A stretch of 64,000 nucleotides of DNA from an uncultured Mycoplasma sp. GTDB taxonomy: Bacteria > Bacillota_I > Bacilli_A > Mycoplasmatales > Metamycoplasmataceae. Below are positions 1-8,116 of the stretch, piece by piece; the first letter of the stretch is position 1, and each line of letters starts with the position of its first letter. A model generated the notes under the pieces. That model was given only the letters and a program-made list of their open reading frames with translations, searched no databases and was not told where the DNA came from. The position numbers and the translations under genes were made by a program. The DNA lies in contig CAMRAC010000003.1 in NCBI GenBank assembly GCA_947039955.1, positions 50,302 through 114,301 on the forward strand, in the 5' to 3' direction.

Positions 1-1775
1 TGTTCTTTACCATTTGTTAGAGCTTTAGAAGCAGCAATTTTATATGCCATCTCTGAAGAATCGACATCATGGTATGATCCATCAAACAATGTTGCTTTAA
101 TATCAATCATTGGGTATCCAGCAAGAATACCTGAAGTCATTTTATCTTCAAGTCCTTTTTGAATTGACTTGATGTATTCCTTAGGTATTTTACCACCAAC
201 AATTTTATCAACGAATTCAAAACCTTTATCTTCATTTGGTTCAAAAGTAATTCAAACATGACCATATTGACCTTTACCACCAGATTGTTTGATGTGTTTT
301 CCTTCAATATCAGCTTTTTTAGTAATAGTTTCTCTATAAGCAACCTGAGGAGCACCAACTGTACCCTCAACACCAAATTCTCTTTTCAAACGATCAACAA
401 TGATTTCTAAGTGTAATTCACCCATACCAGCAATAATTGTTTGTCCAGTTTCTTCATCTGTATAAGTTCTAAAAGTTGGATCTTCTGCAGCTAATTTTTG
501 CAAACCTAAAGAAAGTTTTTCAGTAGCAGCTTTTGTTGCAGGCTCTAAAGCTTGGGAAATAACTGGTTCTGGGAAATTCATTTTTTCAAGAATGATTTTT
601 CTTTTACCTTCAGCTACAAGTGTATCTCCTGTTGTTGTATTTTTTAAACCAACCGCAGCAGCAATATCACCAGTTCTAACTTCATCAATTTCTTCACGGT
701 TGTTAGCGTGCATTTCTAAAATACGACCAATTCTTTCTTTTTGTTCTTTAGTTGAGTTATAAACATAAGAACCTTTTGAAAGAACTCCTGAATAAACTCT
801 AAAGAAAGTAAGTGTTCCAACATATGGATCTGTCATTATCTTAAATGCTAAAGCTGAAAATTCTTCATCATCACTTGCTGGAATTTCAATTTCAGCATCA
901 TTAAAGTGACCTTTCATAGGAGGTACATCAATTGGAGAAGGCAAGTAATCAACAACAGCATCAATCATAGATTTAACACCTTTGTTTTTGAAAGCTGTTC
1001 CACAAACTGCTGGGAAAAAGTCAGAAGTTAATGTTGCTTTTCTTATAATTGATTTTAATCTTGGTGCATCAATTTCTTTACCGTCTAATAAATCCATCAT
1101 TAATTCTTCATCAAAGTCAGAAACCGCTTCAACAAGTTCGTGTCTTTTGATAATTGCAATATCCATTAAATCTGCAGGAATCGGAATTTCTTTACCAATT
1201 TCATCTGGAGAACCATCAAATTCTCAAGCAATCATTTCAACTAAGTCGATGTGACCAACATAATCTGTTTCTGATCCGATATTTCACTGAATAGGAACAG
1301 CGTTTCCACCTAATAATTTTCTAACTGAATCAACAGCATTTTCAAAGTTAGCTCCAGCTTTATCCATTTTATTTACAAAAACAATACGAGGAACTTTATA
1401 GTTAGTAGCTTGTCTTCAAACAGTTTCAGTTTGAGGCTCAACACCTGATTGAGCATCAAGAACAGCAACTGCTCCATCAAGAACCCTTAATGAACGTTCA
1501 ACTTCAACAGTAAAATCAACGTGACCTGGAGTATCAATAATATTAATTCTTTTGTCTTTTCAAAGAGCTGTTGTTGCAGCAGAAGTAATTGTAATTCCAC
1601 GTTCTTGCTCTTGAGCCATTCAATCCATTTGAGATTCACCAGTGTGAGTTTCACCGATTTTGTGAATTTTATTAGTATGTAATAGAATTCTTTCTGTTGT
1701 TGTTGTTTTACCAGCATCAATATGTGCCATGATTCCGATGTTACGGTAATCTTTAATATCAAATTTTCTTGCCAT
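1..1775 (-). CDS. fusA: Elongation factor G (3' part outside window)
   Basis: Translational GTPase that drives ribosomal translocation and, with RRF, ribosome recycling. The N-terminus carries the G1 motif [15 protein letters not shown], followed by [19 protein letters not shown] (switch region, one Trp encoded by UGA). The later frame contains [18 protein letters not shown] and the domain IV stretch [17 protein letters not shown]. About 591 of the usual ~690 residues are inside the window; the end is cut by the left edge. The start ATG at 1773-1775 is preceded by an AAGGAAA ribosome site. It is the third gene of a str operon (rpsL, rpsG, fusA), 107 bases after rpsG; no tuf gene is visible here. 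The identification is certain. Confidence 0.98.
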
Positions 1776-1882
1776 TGTTTTTCCTTTTTTGTTTTTGTAT
1801 TTTTTATAAATTTATTTTATCACTATTTTTATTAATAAAGTTCCAAACGAGGAACTAAATTAAAAGATATTTAGAAATAGAA

Positions 1883-2353
1883 TTATCATCTAAAGTGTGC
1901 AAATGCTTTGTTAGCTTCTGCCATTTTATGAGTATCTTCTTTTTTCTTAACAGATCCACCAGTAGATTTAGAAGCATCTATTATTTCGTTTGCTAATCTT
2001 AAGTCCATTGTTTTTTCTGTTCTTAGTCTTGAATAATTAATTAATCATCTAAGAGTAAGTGTTTGTTTACGACGAGCAGAAACTTCTGAAGGAACTTGGT
2101 AGTTTGTCCCTCCTATACGTCTTGTTCTAACTTCAAGTTGAGGAGTAATATTTTCAACCGCTTTCTTGAATATTTCGATAGGTTCTTCACCTGTTTTTTG
2201 TTTGATTATTTCAAAAGCTGAATACAAAATAGATTCTGCTGTTGATTTTTTTCCATCAAGCATAATAGTATTGATTAATTTAGTAACTATTTTAGAGTTA
2301 AAAATTGGATCGCTAAGTACTTCACGGACTGGAGCTTTTCTTTTTCTTGACAT
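1883..2353 (-). CDS. rpsG: 30S ribosomal protein S7
   Basis: Primary 16S rRNA-binding protein that nucleates assembly of the 30S head. The sequence opens [18 protein letters not shown] and contains the S7 signature region around [26 protein letters not shown] codon at 2045-2047 is Trp; reading through it gives the expected C-terminal part ending AFAHFRW and a 156-residue protein, the normal S7 length. It lies 33 bases after rpsL and precedes fusA. In other bacteria S7 autoregulates the str operon; no S7 mRNA target was identified here. Confidence 0.97.
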
Positions 2354-2386
2354 ATTTTTTTATCCTTTCAAGATTTTTATTTTAAA

Positions 2387-2806
2387 TTATTCTTTTGCTT
2401 TTGGTTTTTTAGTTCCGTATTTAGATCTAGATTTGTTTCTATTGTTAACTCCGGCAGCATCTTGTGTACCTCTAACTATAGTGTAACGAACTCCAGGTAA
2501 ATCCTTAACTCTTCCACCTCTGATTAAAACAACAGAGTGTTCTTGCAAGTTGTGACCTTCTCCTGGGATGTAAGCTGTAACTTCCATTCCATTTGATAAT
2601 TTAACCCTTGCGTACTTACGTAGAGCTGAATTAGGCTTCTTAGGTGTCATTGTTGCTACCCTTGTACAAACACCTCTTTTAAAAGGAGATGGTTGAATTG
2701 TTGATTTTTTATGTAATGAGTTAAATCCTAAAGAAAGTGCTGGTGACTTTGTTTTACGAATTTTTGGATGTCTTCCATCATTTACAAGTTGGTTTATTGT
2801 TGGCAT
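2387..2806 (-). CDS. rpsL: 30S ribosomal protein S12
   Basis: Decoding-centre protein of the 30S subunit. The 139-residue frame begins [15 protein letters not shown] and has the conserved [18 protein letters not shown] segment and the [19 protein letters not shown] loop, with Lys positions where streptomycin-resistance changes occur in other species. It is slightly longer at the C-terminus than many S12 proteins (basic [19 protein letters not shown] tail), which is normal for Firmicutes and mollicutes. First gene of the str operon; the leader has an AAGGAAA site before ATG and a hairpin near the predicted transcript start. Confidence 0.98.
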   Translation of the reverse strand: MPTINQLVNDGRHPKIRKTKSPALSLGFNSLHKKSTIQPSPFKRGVCTRVATMTPKKPNSALRKYARVKLSNGMEVTAYIPGEGHNLQEHSVVLIRGGRVKDLPGVRYTIVRGTQDAAGVNNRNKSRSKYGTKKPKAKE

Positions 2807-2823
2807 TTATTTCCTTTATATAT

Positions 2824-2855
2824 CTACAAATAGTGATTGTAGTTTTCTAATTATA
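2824..2855 (-). promoter_or_regulatory. str operon promoter -10 and 5'-end hairpin
   Basis: On the minus strand TATAAT lies at 2855-2850. The predicted start is about 2843, and CTACAA (2824-2829) can pair with TTGTAG (2837-2842) around a 7-base loop, so the stem would begin at about +2 of the mRNA. I see no convincing -35. The stem leaves the ribosome site near 2815 free. The role (mRNA 5' protection or regulation) is inference. Confidence 0.5.
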
Positions 2856-2931
2856 CAACAACCCACCCTAGTGTATCGAAAAAAAGTTATATTTATTTTT
2901 ATTTAAAGTAATTTCATAGAACAAGACAAGG

Positions 2932-3975
2932 TTATTTTTTTTCTTTATCTTTTTTAATTTTAGATTCTTTAGTCTTTTTAGACTTTTCCACTTTAGAATC
3001 AGATGATTTTATTTCTGCTTTATTATCAACATCAATATCAATTTCATCATTTGAATTAGTTTCATCTTCACTACCTAAAGTTTGTGATACAGATAGTATG
3101 ATTTTAATTAACTCAGGTTTTTTCATTTCTTCATAACCAGAAATAGATAGTTTATCTGCTATTTTTTTTAACTGAGGAACAGTCATTAATTGTAATTTAG
3201 AAGTTTTGGCATCTGTTCCTTTCGCTTTTTCATTAGTAGTTGAAGATGCAGTGGTTACATCAACCTCACCTGTTTGTGGTTGAGCTGCAGGATTTTGTTG
3301 TTGTCTTCTTGGTTGAAATCCAAATGGAAATGGTGTTTGTTGTGGAAATGGATTATTCATAGCATTTGTTGGATCCATATTTGGGTTAGCTGCATAGAAT
3401 GCTTCAATTTCTTCTTGTCTCTTAGCCATAAAGAAAGATCTTTTAATTTTTTTGATTTGTCTTGAGAATATCAATCAAACTGGAATTGTTAAAAATTTTA
3501 AAACAAAGTAAAGAATTACAATTGTATTACCAGATATAATTGTAAATCCTTGAGAACCCATAAAGATTTGAATTAAACTAAATAATGAGAAAAATGTTTG
3601 AAAACCTAAAAAGAAAGAAGATATTAAATCTATTTTTTCAAACGATTTAGCTTTATAACAATTAAAAATTGAGAACACAAAGGTTCCAACACAAAATGAA
3701 AAGGCAATAGTCATACCAATTGAAGTCATGGCCATTCCATTAAATTGTTCTAAAGCAAGTGCGCTTGGATTGTCATGAGTAGTATAAATTGCTTCAAAGT
3801 GTAATATTAAAGAATCTCTATTTACATAAGAAAGAATAAGTACAGTCAAATGAAATGCAAACAAAGCCACTAAAGAGAAAATAAAACCAATGATTCATCA
3901 TCTATATTTTTTTTCATCCTCTCAAAGTTCACTAACTTTTTTAGAATTAGTTGCATTCATCGCTTCTGGAAACAT
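2932..3975 (-). CDS. Four-helix membrane protein with SAP/Rho_N-like cytoplasmic tail
   Basis: I do not recognise this as a named gene. Reading UGA as Trp joins two frames into 347 residues starting at ATG 3975 (MFPEAMNATNSKK), after an AGGAG site. Residues about 28-50, 85-106, 118-142 and 148-167 are hydrophobic helices. The remaining ~175 residues are hydrophilic and probably cytoplasmic: a Pro/Gln/Asn-rich linker, then PQLKKIADKLSISGYEEMKK followed by PELIKIILS, which resembles the SAP or Rho N-terminal helix-extended-helix motif, then a Ser/Asp and Lys-rich tail ending KKDKEKK. SAP/Rho_N motifs often bind nucleic acid, so a membrane-anchored nucleic-acid-binding role is possible but unproven. 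It stands alone between the str operon and the RluA-family gene. Confidence 0.8.
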
Positions 3976-4049
3976 GTGACTCCTTATTAAATTAATAAAT
4001 TACCATTAATTATTTATTCTTTTATTTACTTTGTATTATATCAAAATCT

Positions 4050-4946
4050 CTAAGATTCTAAGTTTATATTTTCAAAAAATTCACTAGGTAATTCTGACTC
4101 AATTTCAATAAATTCACCAGTAATATGTACAAATGACAGCTTATATGCGTGTAGTCTTTGGTGAAAGTCATCCAATGACCTTCCGTATACTGAGTCTCCA
4201 ACTACAGGAAAGTTAACATGTTTTAGGTGAACTCTAATTTGATGAGTTCTTCCAGTTTCTAATTCACAACGAACTAAAGTGTAGTTTGGGTAAACTTTTT
4301 CAGGATAAACATGAGTAATTGCATTCTTAGAATTTAGTCTAGTTACTGTCATTTTTTGACGATCATGAACATTACGTCCAATTGGCACATTGATATGTAT
4401 TACATCATTCATCATTTTTCCAACAACAAGAGCTTTATAAAATCTATTTACCTTGTGCTCTTTAATTAGTTCAGAAAAATACTTATGAGCAGCATTAGTT
4501 TTAGCAATTAGAATCAAACCACTAGTATGTTTATCAATTCTATGAACAATACCAGGTCTTACACTTCCATTTAAATCCGATAAATCTTTAAAGTGGAAAA
4601 GCAAGGCATTAACTAGGGTTCCATCTTTATTTCCAGGGGCTGGATGAACAACCATTCCACTTTTTTTATTAATAATGATTATGTGATCATCTTCAAAAGC
4701 TACTTCAACAGGAATATCTTGAGCAACCATAACAATTTCGTTTTGAATCTTTTCTTTAATAACAACAGTTTGACCATCATTAATCATAAACTTGACTTTT
4801 CTCACTAAAATTCCATCAACATAAACTCCGTAAATATCAATGATTTCCTTGATTTCATTTCTTGAAAATTCACTATTATCAGCGATAAATTTGTCTATTC
4901 TAACTTTCTCAGTTGATTTTAATATAATCTCTTCTTTTAATAACAT
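4050..4946 (-). CDS. rluD: RluA-family 23S rRNA pseudouridine synthase (RluD-like)
   Basis: Converts specific uridines of 23S rRNA to pseudouridine. The N-terminal ~70 residues are an S4 RNA-binding domain (DKFIADNSEFSRNEIKEII). The catalytic domain has the family motif HRIDKHTSGLILIAKT with the nucleophilic Asp at residue 138, and ETGRTHQIRVHLKHVNFPVVGD near the end. At 298 residues it is normal for RluD/YlyB-type enzymes. In many bacteria this gene follows lspA; here lspA is about 24 kb away. The start has no obvious ribosome site; a TATTAT sits six bases before ATG, so the message may be leaderless. Which uridines are modified cannot be told from sequence. Confidence 0.92.
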   Translation of the reverse strand: MLLKEEIILKSTEKVRIDKFIADNSEFSRNEIKEIIDIYGVYVDGILVRKVKFMINDGQTVVIKEKIQNEIVMVAQDIPVEVAFEDDHIIIINKKSGMVVHPAPGNKDGTLVNALLFHFKDLSDLNGSVRPGIVHRIDKHTSGLILIAKTNAAHKYFSELIKEHKVNRFYKALVVGKMMNDVIHINVPIGRNVHDRQKMTVTRLNSKNAITHVYPEKVYPNYTLVRCELETGRTHQIRVHLKHVNFPVVGDSVYGRSLDDFHQRLHAYKLSFVHITGEFIEIESELPSEFFENINLES

Positions 4947-5044
4947 ATATTTATAATAACATATATTAGAAAATAAAGATATTATGGTGAATTATTATTT
5001 TACATAACTGCTTTTTATTTTAGTTTTAGGTCTATTATAAATGC

Positions 5045-5116
5045 TATAATTTAAATGTGGTTATGGTGATGTAAAATTCGCTAATAACCACAAAATTTTT
5101 CAAAAAAACCAGGAGG
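5045..5116 (+). promoter_or_regulatory. Promoter, inverted repeat and strong RBS of the Cys-rich peptide gene
   Basis: TATAAT lies at 5045-5050, giving a predicted start near 5057. TGTGGTTAT (5056-5064) and ATAACCACA (5084-5092) form a perfect 9-bp inverted repeat with a 19-base spacer, beginning at the transcript start. An AGGAGG ribosome site follows at 5111-5116, eight bases before ATG. The repeat could be an operator for a metal- or redox-sensing repressor, or a 5' mRNA hairpin. No T-run follows it, so it is not a terminator. Confidence 0.6.
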
Positions 5117-5123
5117 TATTATT

Positions 5124-5285
5124 ATGGAAAACAAAGAAGATTGCAAAAAAACTTGTTCAATTAAAAAAGAAAGTTGTGCAGATAAAAAATCTTGTGAAAC
5201 TAAAAAAGAAAGTTGTGCAACTAAAGAAGAATGCGCAACTAAATGTGGGGAAAATTGTACTTGTTCAGCATGTGCAATGAAATAA
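5124..5285 (+). CDS. 53-residue cysteine-rich peptide, metallothionein-like
   Basis: A short gene with a near-perfect AGGAGG site, its own promoter and a terminator. The product has 10 Cys and 12 Lys in 53 residues. Cys are spaced every 4-7 residues in the N-terminal part (two copies of KKESCA, residues 14-19 and 27-32) and close up at the C-terminus as CGENCTCSAC. There is no signal peptide and no aromatic residue. Regular Cys with Lys/Glu spacers suggests a soft-metal (Cu/Zn/Cd) buffer or a thiol-redox peptide, by analogy with metallothioneins, but the spacing matches no family I can name. It could also be a target for iron-sulfur or copper chaperone systems. The coding call is strong; the function is inference. 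Confidence 0.85.
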   Translation: MENKEDCKKTCSIKKESCADKKSCETKKESCATKEECATKCGENCTCSACAMK

Positions 5286-5322
5286 TAATTTAATATAAAT
5301 TAATTAAAACTACAAATATGAC

Positions 5323-5354
5323 ATAAAAACACCATTTAAATATAGTGTTTTTAT
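5323..5354. terminator. Hairpin terminator between the Cys-rich gene and tmcAL
   Basis: AAAAACAC (5325-5332) pairs with GTGTTTTT (5345-5352), extended by two more base pairs, around a 12-base AT loop. With A- and T-runs on both sides it can act in both directions for the convergent genes. Confidence 0.65.
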
Positions 5355-5385
5355 TTGCTGAATTTTCTTAATTATTGGAATTAAC

Positions 5386-6282
5386 TTATTTTTTGTAATG
5401 TAAAATTATGCTCAATATAACTCTTTTTATCCTGCTAGATGTATATCTCTTAGAATTTACTCTATTTATAAATTCATCATAAGTCTTCTCATCAATATGT
5501 TTATAAAATAAATTTTCCATGCCTTCTGATACTAAATTTATTCTTGCAATTTCACTCAAAGGCTTGGTTTTCATGATTTTTTGGAACTTTGAATACTTAT
5601 CTTCTATTCTTTTTGGTATTTTTTTAAAAGTCATTGGCGAATAAAAAGAATAATCTTCTCCGTTGAAAAGCATTTTTCTTATTTTTGATGCAGAAGCCAT
5701 GTTATCTTTGGTTTCGTCAGAATGAAACCCCACTTCTCTTTTAATAGATATTGCTTGAATGTTGTAATTATTATTCACAATAGCCTTTACATACTCTATT
5801 CCAAGAATATCATTCGGCATTACAAATGAATTACCACATATCTCTTCCAAAGTTAGTGCAGCTGCTTTAGGGAATGAGTTTCCTTTTTTAAGATTAACCT
5901 TTAATTTAGCATTATATTCAGCTAAATTGTCCTTCAAAACATTTGCAACTTGATAAAAAAGATCAACATTATTTGTTTCAGACCCAAAAACAATTTTGCT
6001 AACTCCATAATCATTCAATAACTTAACTGATTCTTGTGCAAAAATATGTGCTGCTTGAACAACGAACTTTTGTGGAATTTCAATAACTTTATTCACACCA
6101 TGTTTTAAAGCTATTTTTTTACGTTTTCTAAAAGAGGCTACAGCCAATTCTCCTCTTTGAACATACTTACCGGACATGACCACAAAAATTTCTTCCCCAG
6201 GAAATAATTTTTTAATATAATTAATTTGATATATGTGTCCATTGTGAAATGGGTTATACTCAGCTATAATACCTATTGACAT
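5386..6282 (-). CDS. tmcAL: tRNA(Met) cytidine acetate ligase family protein
   Basis: Member of the nucleotidyltransferase family of B. subtilis YlbM/TmcAL, which activates acetate with ATP and makes N4-acetylcytidine at the wobble position of elongator tRNA-Met. The N-terminus has the HIGH-like nucleotide motif NPFHNGH (residues 10-16) and VVMSGKYVQRGELA. The second signature is SIKREVGFHSDE followed by ASASKIRKM, with the invariant S-x-S-x-IR. At 298 residues it is shorter than the ~415 of B. subtilis; the C-terminal region is abbreviated. The stop is a genuine TAA. Convergent with the Cys-rich peptide gene. Confidence 0.88.
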   Translation of the reverse strand: MSIGIIAEYNPFHNGHIYQINYIKKLFPGEEIFVVMSGKYVQRGELAVASFRKRKKIALKHGVNKVIEIPQKFVVQAAHIFAQESVKLLNDYGVSKIVFGSETNNVDLFYQVANVLKDNLAEYNAKLKVNLKKGNSFPKAAALTLEEICGNSFVMPNDILGIEYVKAIVNNNYNIQAISIKREVGFHSDETKDNMASASKIRKMLFNGEDYSFYSPMTFKKIPKRIEDKYSKFQKIMKTKPLSEIARINLVSEGMENLFYKHIDEKTYDEFINRVNSKRYTSSRIKRVILSIILHYKK

Positions 6283-6403
6283 AACTTAAATCTTACTAAT
6301 TTATAGGATTTATAAAAAATAAAAGTCATATTTATCAAAAAATGCTATAATAAATAAAATATATTTCATGCATTAAAATAGAAATAGAAATAGAGGAGAT
6401 AAA

Positions 6404-6598
6404 ATGGCTATAGTTCCTAAACGTAAGACGTCGAAACGTAGAAAACGTGCTCGTAGAACGCACCACGCTTTAGAAAAGTTAAATTTGGTATCATGTAAAA
6501 ATTGTTCACAAAAAATTGAACAACACAGAGCATGTATGTTTTGTGGTTTTTACAAAGGTGAAAAAGTGCAAGGTTATAAAGCTCTTAACGATCGTTAA
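6404..6598 (+). CDS. rpmF: 50S ribosomal protein L32
   Basis: Small basic protein of the 50S subunit. The 64-residue sequence begins MAIVPKRKTSKRRKRARRTHH and keeps four Cys as CKNC and CMFC, the zinc-ribbon form. An AGAGGAG site precedes the ATG and a TATAAT lies at 6346-6351. A strong terminator follows at once, so it is a single-gene unit upstream of the mraZ cluster, a common neighbourhood in Firmicutes and mollicutes. Confidence 0.98.
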   Translation: MAIVPKRKTSKRRKRARRTHHALEKLNLVSCKNCSQKIEQHRACMFCGFYKGEKVQGYKALNDR

Positions 6599-6628
6599 AT
6601 AACTGAATATTACCTAAAATACTAATAA

Positions 6629-6657
6629 AAATGAACAAAATTTTGTTCATTTTTTTT
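6629..6657 (+). terminator. rpmF terminator
   Basis: AATGAACAAAA and TTTTGTTCATT form a fully paired 11-bp stem followed by a run of T. It separates rpmF from the mraZ promoter. Confidence 0.85.
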
Positions 6658-6725
6658 ATGCGGAAAAACACATCTAAATATTATAAAAAATTACACATAT
6701 TTTAAACATAATTTCTAGATATATG

Positions 6726-6758
6726 TATAATATGGAAGATAGTGGTAAGGAGTGGTAA
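6726..6758 (+). promoter_or_regulatory. mraZ promoter with MraZ-box direct repeats
   Basis: TATAAT at 6726-6731 gives a start near 6738. Directly downstream are AGTGGTAAGG (6741-6750) and AGTGGTAAAT (6751-6760), plus a degenerate third copy TATGGAAGAT at 6731-6740, all at a 10-base period. MraZ is known to bind direct GTGG-type repeats in its own leader, including in M. gallisepticum. Here the last repeats contain the ribosome site and touch the ATG, so bound MraZ would also block translation initiation. Confidence 0.75.
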
Positions 6759-7202
6759 ATGTTTTTAGGTACTTATATGAGAAATATTGACTCTAAAAAT
6801 AGAGCCATTATACCTCCAAAATTGAGAGAAGAACTTGGTCCAATTTTTTACATCACCTTTGGTGCTGATAAAAATCTTGAACTAAGATCTAAAACACAAT
6901 TTGAGGATTTTGCTCAGAGAATTCAATCAAATAACGCTATAGATCCTTTAATTAAGAAATATAACCGTTATATATTGGGTAATACTGTCGAAGTAGAACT
7001 TGATAAAATTGGTAGATTCACAATTACCGAACAACACCTAGTTCCTGCCGCTATCAAAAACGAAGTTGTATTCGTTGGAGTTGGGTCACATGTTGAAATG
7101 TGATCTAGCGAAAATTATACAAAATCACAAACAGATTTCGAAGATGAAGATTACTTATCAAGTCTTACAACAGAAATGTATAAGAAAGGTATTAAATTAT
7201 AA
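6759..7202 (+). CDS. mraZ: Transcriptional regulator MraZ
   Basis: DNA-binding regulator at the head of the division/wall cluster. Two AbrB-like swapped-hairpin halves are seen: FLGTYMRNIDSKNRAIIPPKLREEL at the N-terminus (residues 2-26) and the second around ILGNTVEVELDKIGRFTITEQHL with the D-x-x-G-R-x-x-I motif. A UGA Trp at 7101-7103 is read through to a TAA at 7200-7202, giving 147 residues, typical for MraZ. The stop overlaps the rsmH start by one base (TAATG), so the genes are translationally coupled. Autoregulation through the upstream repeats is expected. Confidence 0.96.
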
Positions 7203-8098
7203 TGGAGCATATTCCGGTTTTACTAAATGAAGTCATTGAGGCTTTGGATATTAAAAAAGATGGAATATATCTAGATTTAACACTTGGAAGAGCAGGACAT
7301 TCAAGAGAAATCTTGAAGCGAATTCCTCAAGGTAAGCTTGTCGCTTTTGACAAAGATATAAACGCTATTATAAAATCTAATAGTTATCTTTTGGAAGTTG
7401 GCAGCAATTTCGAGCTAGTGCATTCAGACTTTATAAACATAAAGAATACATTAGATAAACTTGGAATAAAATCTGTAGATGGAATTCTTGTAGACTTGGG
7501 AATATCTTCTCCACAAATCGATGATAAAAATCGCGGATTCTCTTATTCAAAAGATGCGCGTCTCGATATGAGAATGGATCAGAGCCAAGAATTAGATGCA
7601 AGTGTGATTGTGAATAATTATTCTGAAGATGAGTTAGTTGATATTTTTAGAAATAACGCAGATGTAAAATTGCCAAAAGCAATAGCGAATGCCATTATAG
7701 AAAATCGACCGATAAATACGACTGAAGAATTAGTGAATGTCATACGTGATAGTTTACCAGCGAAGATTGTAAGGTTAAAGAATCCGGCAAAAGCCGTTTT
7801 CCAAGCCTTAAGGATTGCGGTAAATAATGAATTGGAATCACTCAAAGTCCTTCTAGACACTTCGGTAGAATTCTTGAAGAAAGATTCGACATTAGCAATA
7901 ATATCGTTTCATTCTATAGAAGACAGAATTGTGAAAAAGTTTTTTGGCGACCTTACCAAAGACAAAATCGACCATAAAATTCCTATTCAAGAAGAAAAAG
8001 ATTGGTCAGTGAAAACGTATTCACCTAAAAAATCTGAAGTAGATTTAAATAATCGTGCTCGAAGTGCAAAACTTAGAGTACTCAAAAAAATAAAATAG
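7202..8098 (+). CDS. rsmH: 16S rRNA m4C1402 methyltransferase RsmH (MraW)
   Basis: S-adenosylmethionine-dependent N4-methylation of C1402 in the 16S decoding centre. The sequence begins MEHIPVLLNEVIEAL and has the SAM loop YLDLTLGRAGHS, the signature VDGILVDLGISSPQID, RGFSYSKDARLDMRMD, the PAKAVFQALRIAVNNEL helix and IISFHSIEDRIVKKFF. At 298 residues it is full length and contains no frameshift. Second gene of the mraZ-rsmH-ftsA-like-ftsZ operon. Confidence 0.98.
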   Translation: MEHIPVLLNEVIEALDIKKDGIYLDLTLGRAGHSREILKRIPQGKLVAFDKDINAIIKSNSYLLEVGSNFELVHSDFINIKNTLDKLGIKSVDGILVDLGISSPQIDDKNRGFSYSKDARLDMRMDQSQELDASVIVNNYSEDELVDIFRNNADVKLPKAIANAIIENRPINTTEELVNVIRDSLPAKIVRLKNPAKAVFQALRIAVNNELESLKVLLDTSVEFLKKDSTLAIISFHSIEDRIVKKFFGDLTKDKIDHKIPIQEEKDWSVKTYSPKKSEVDLNNRARSAKLRVLKKIK

Positions 8099-8116
8099 AA
8101 ATGGAAAATAACAAAC

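Noticed and set aside
5056..5092. Inverted repeat before the Cys-rich gene as a terminator
   Set aside because: It lies downstream of a promoter and upstream of a strong ribosome site and is not followed by a T-run on the plus strand.
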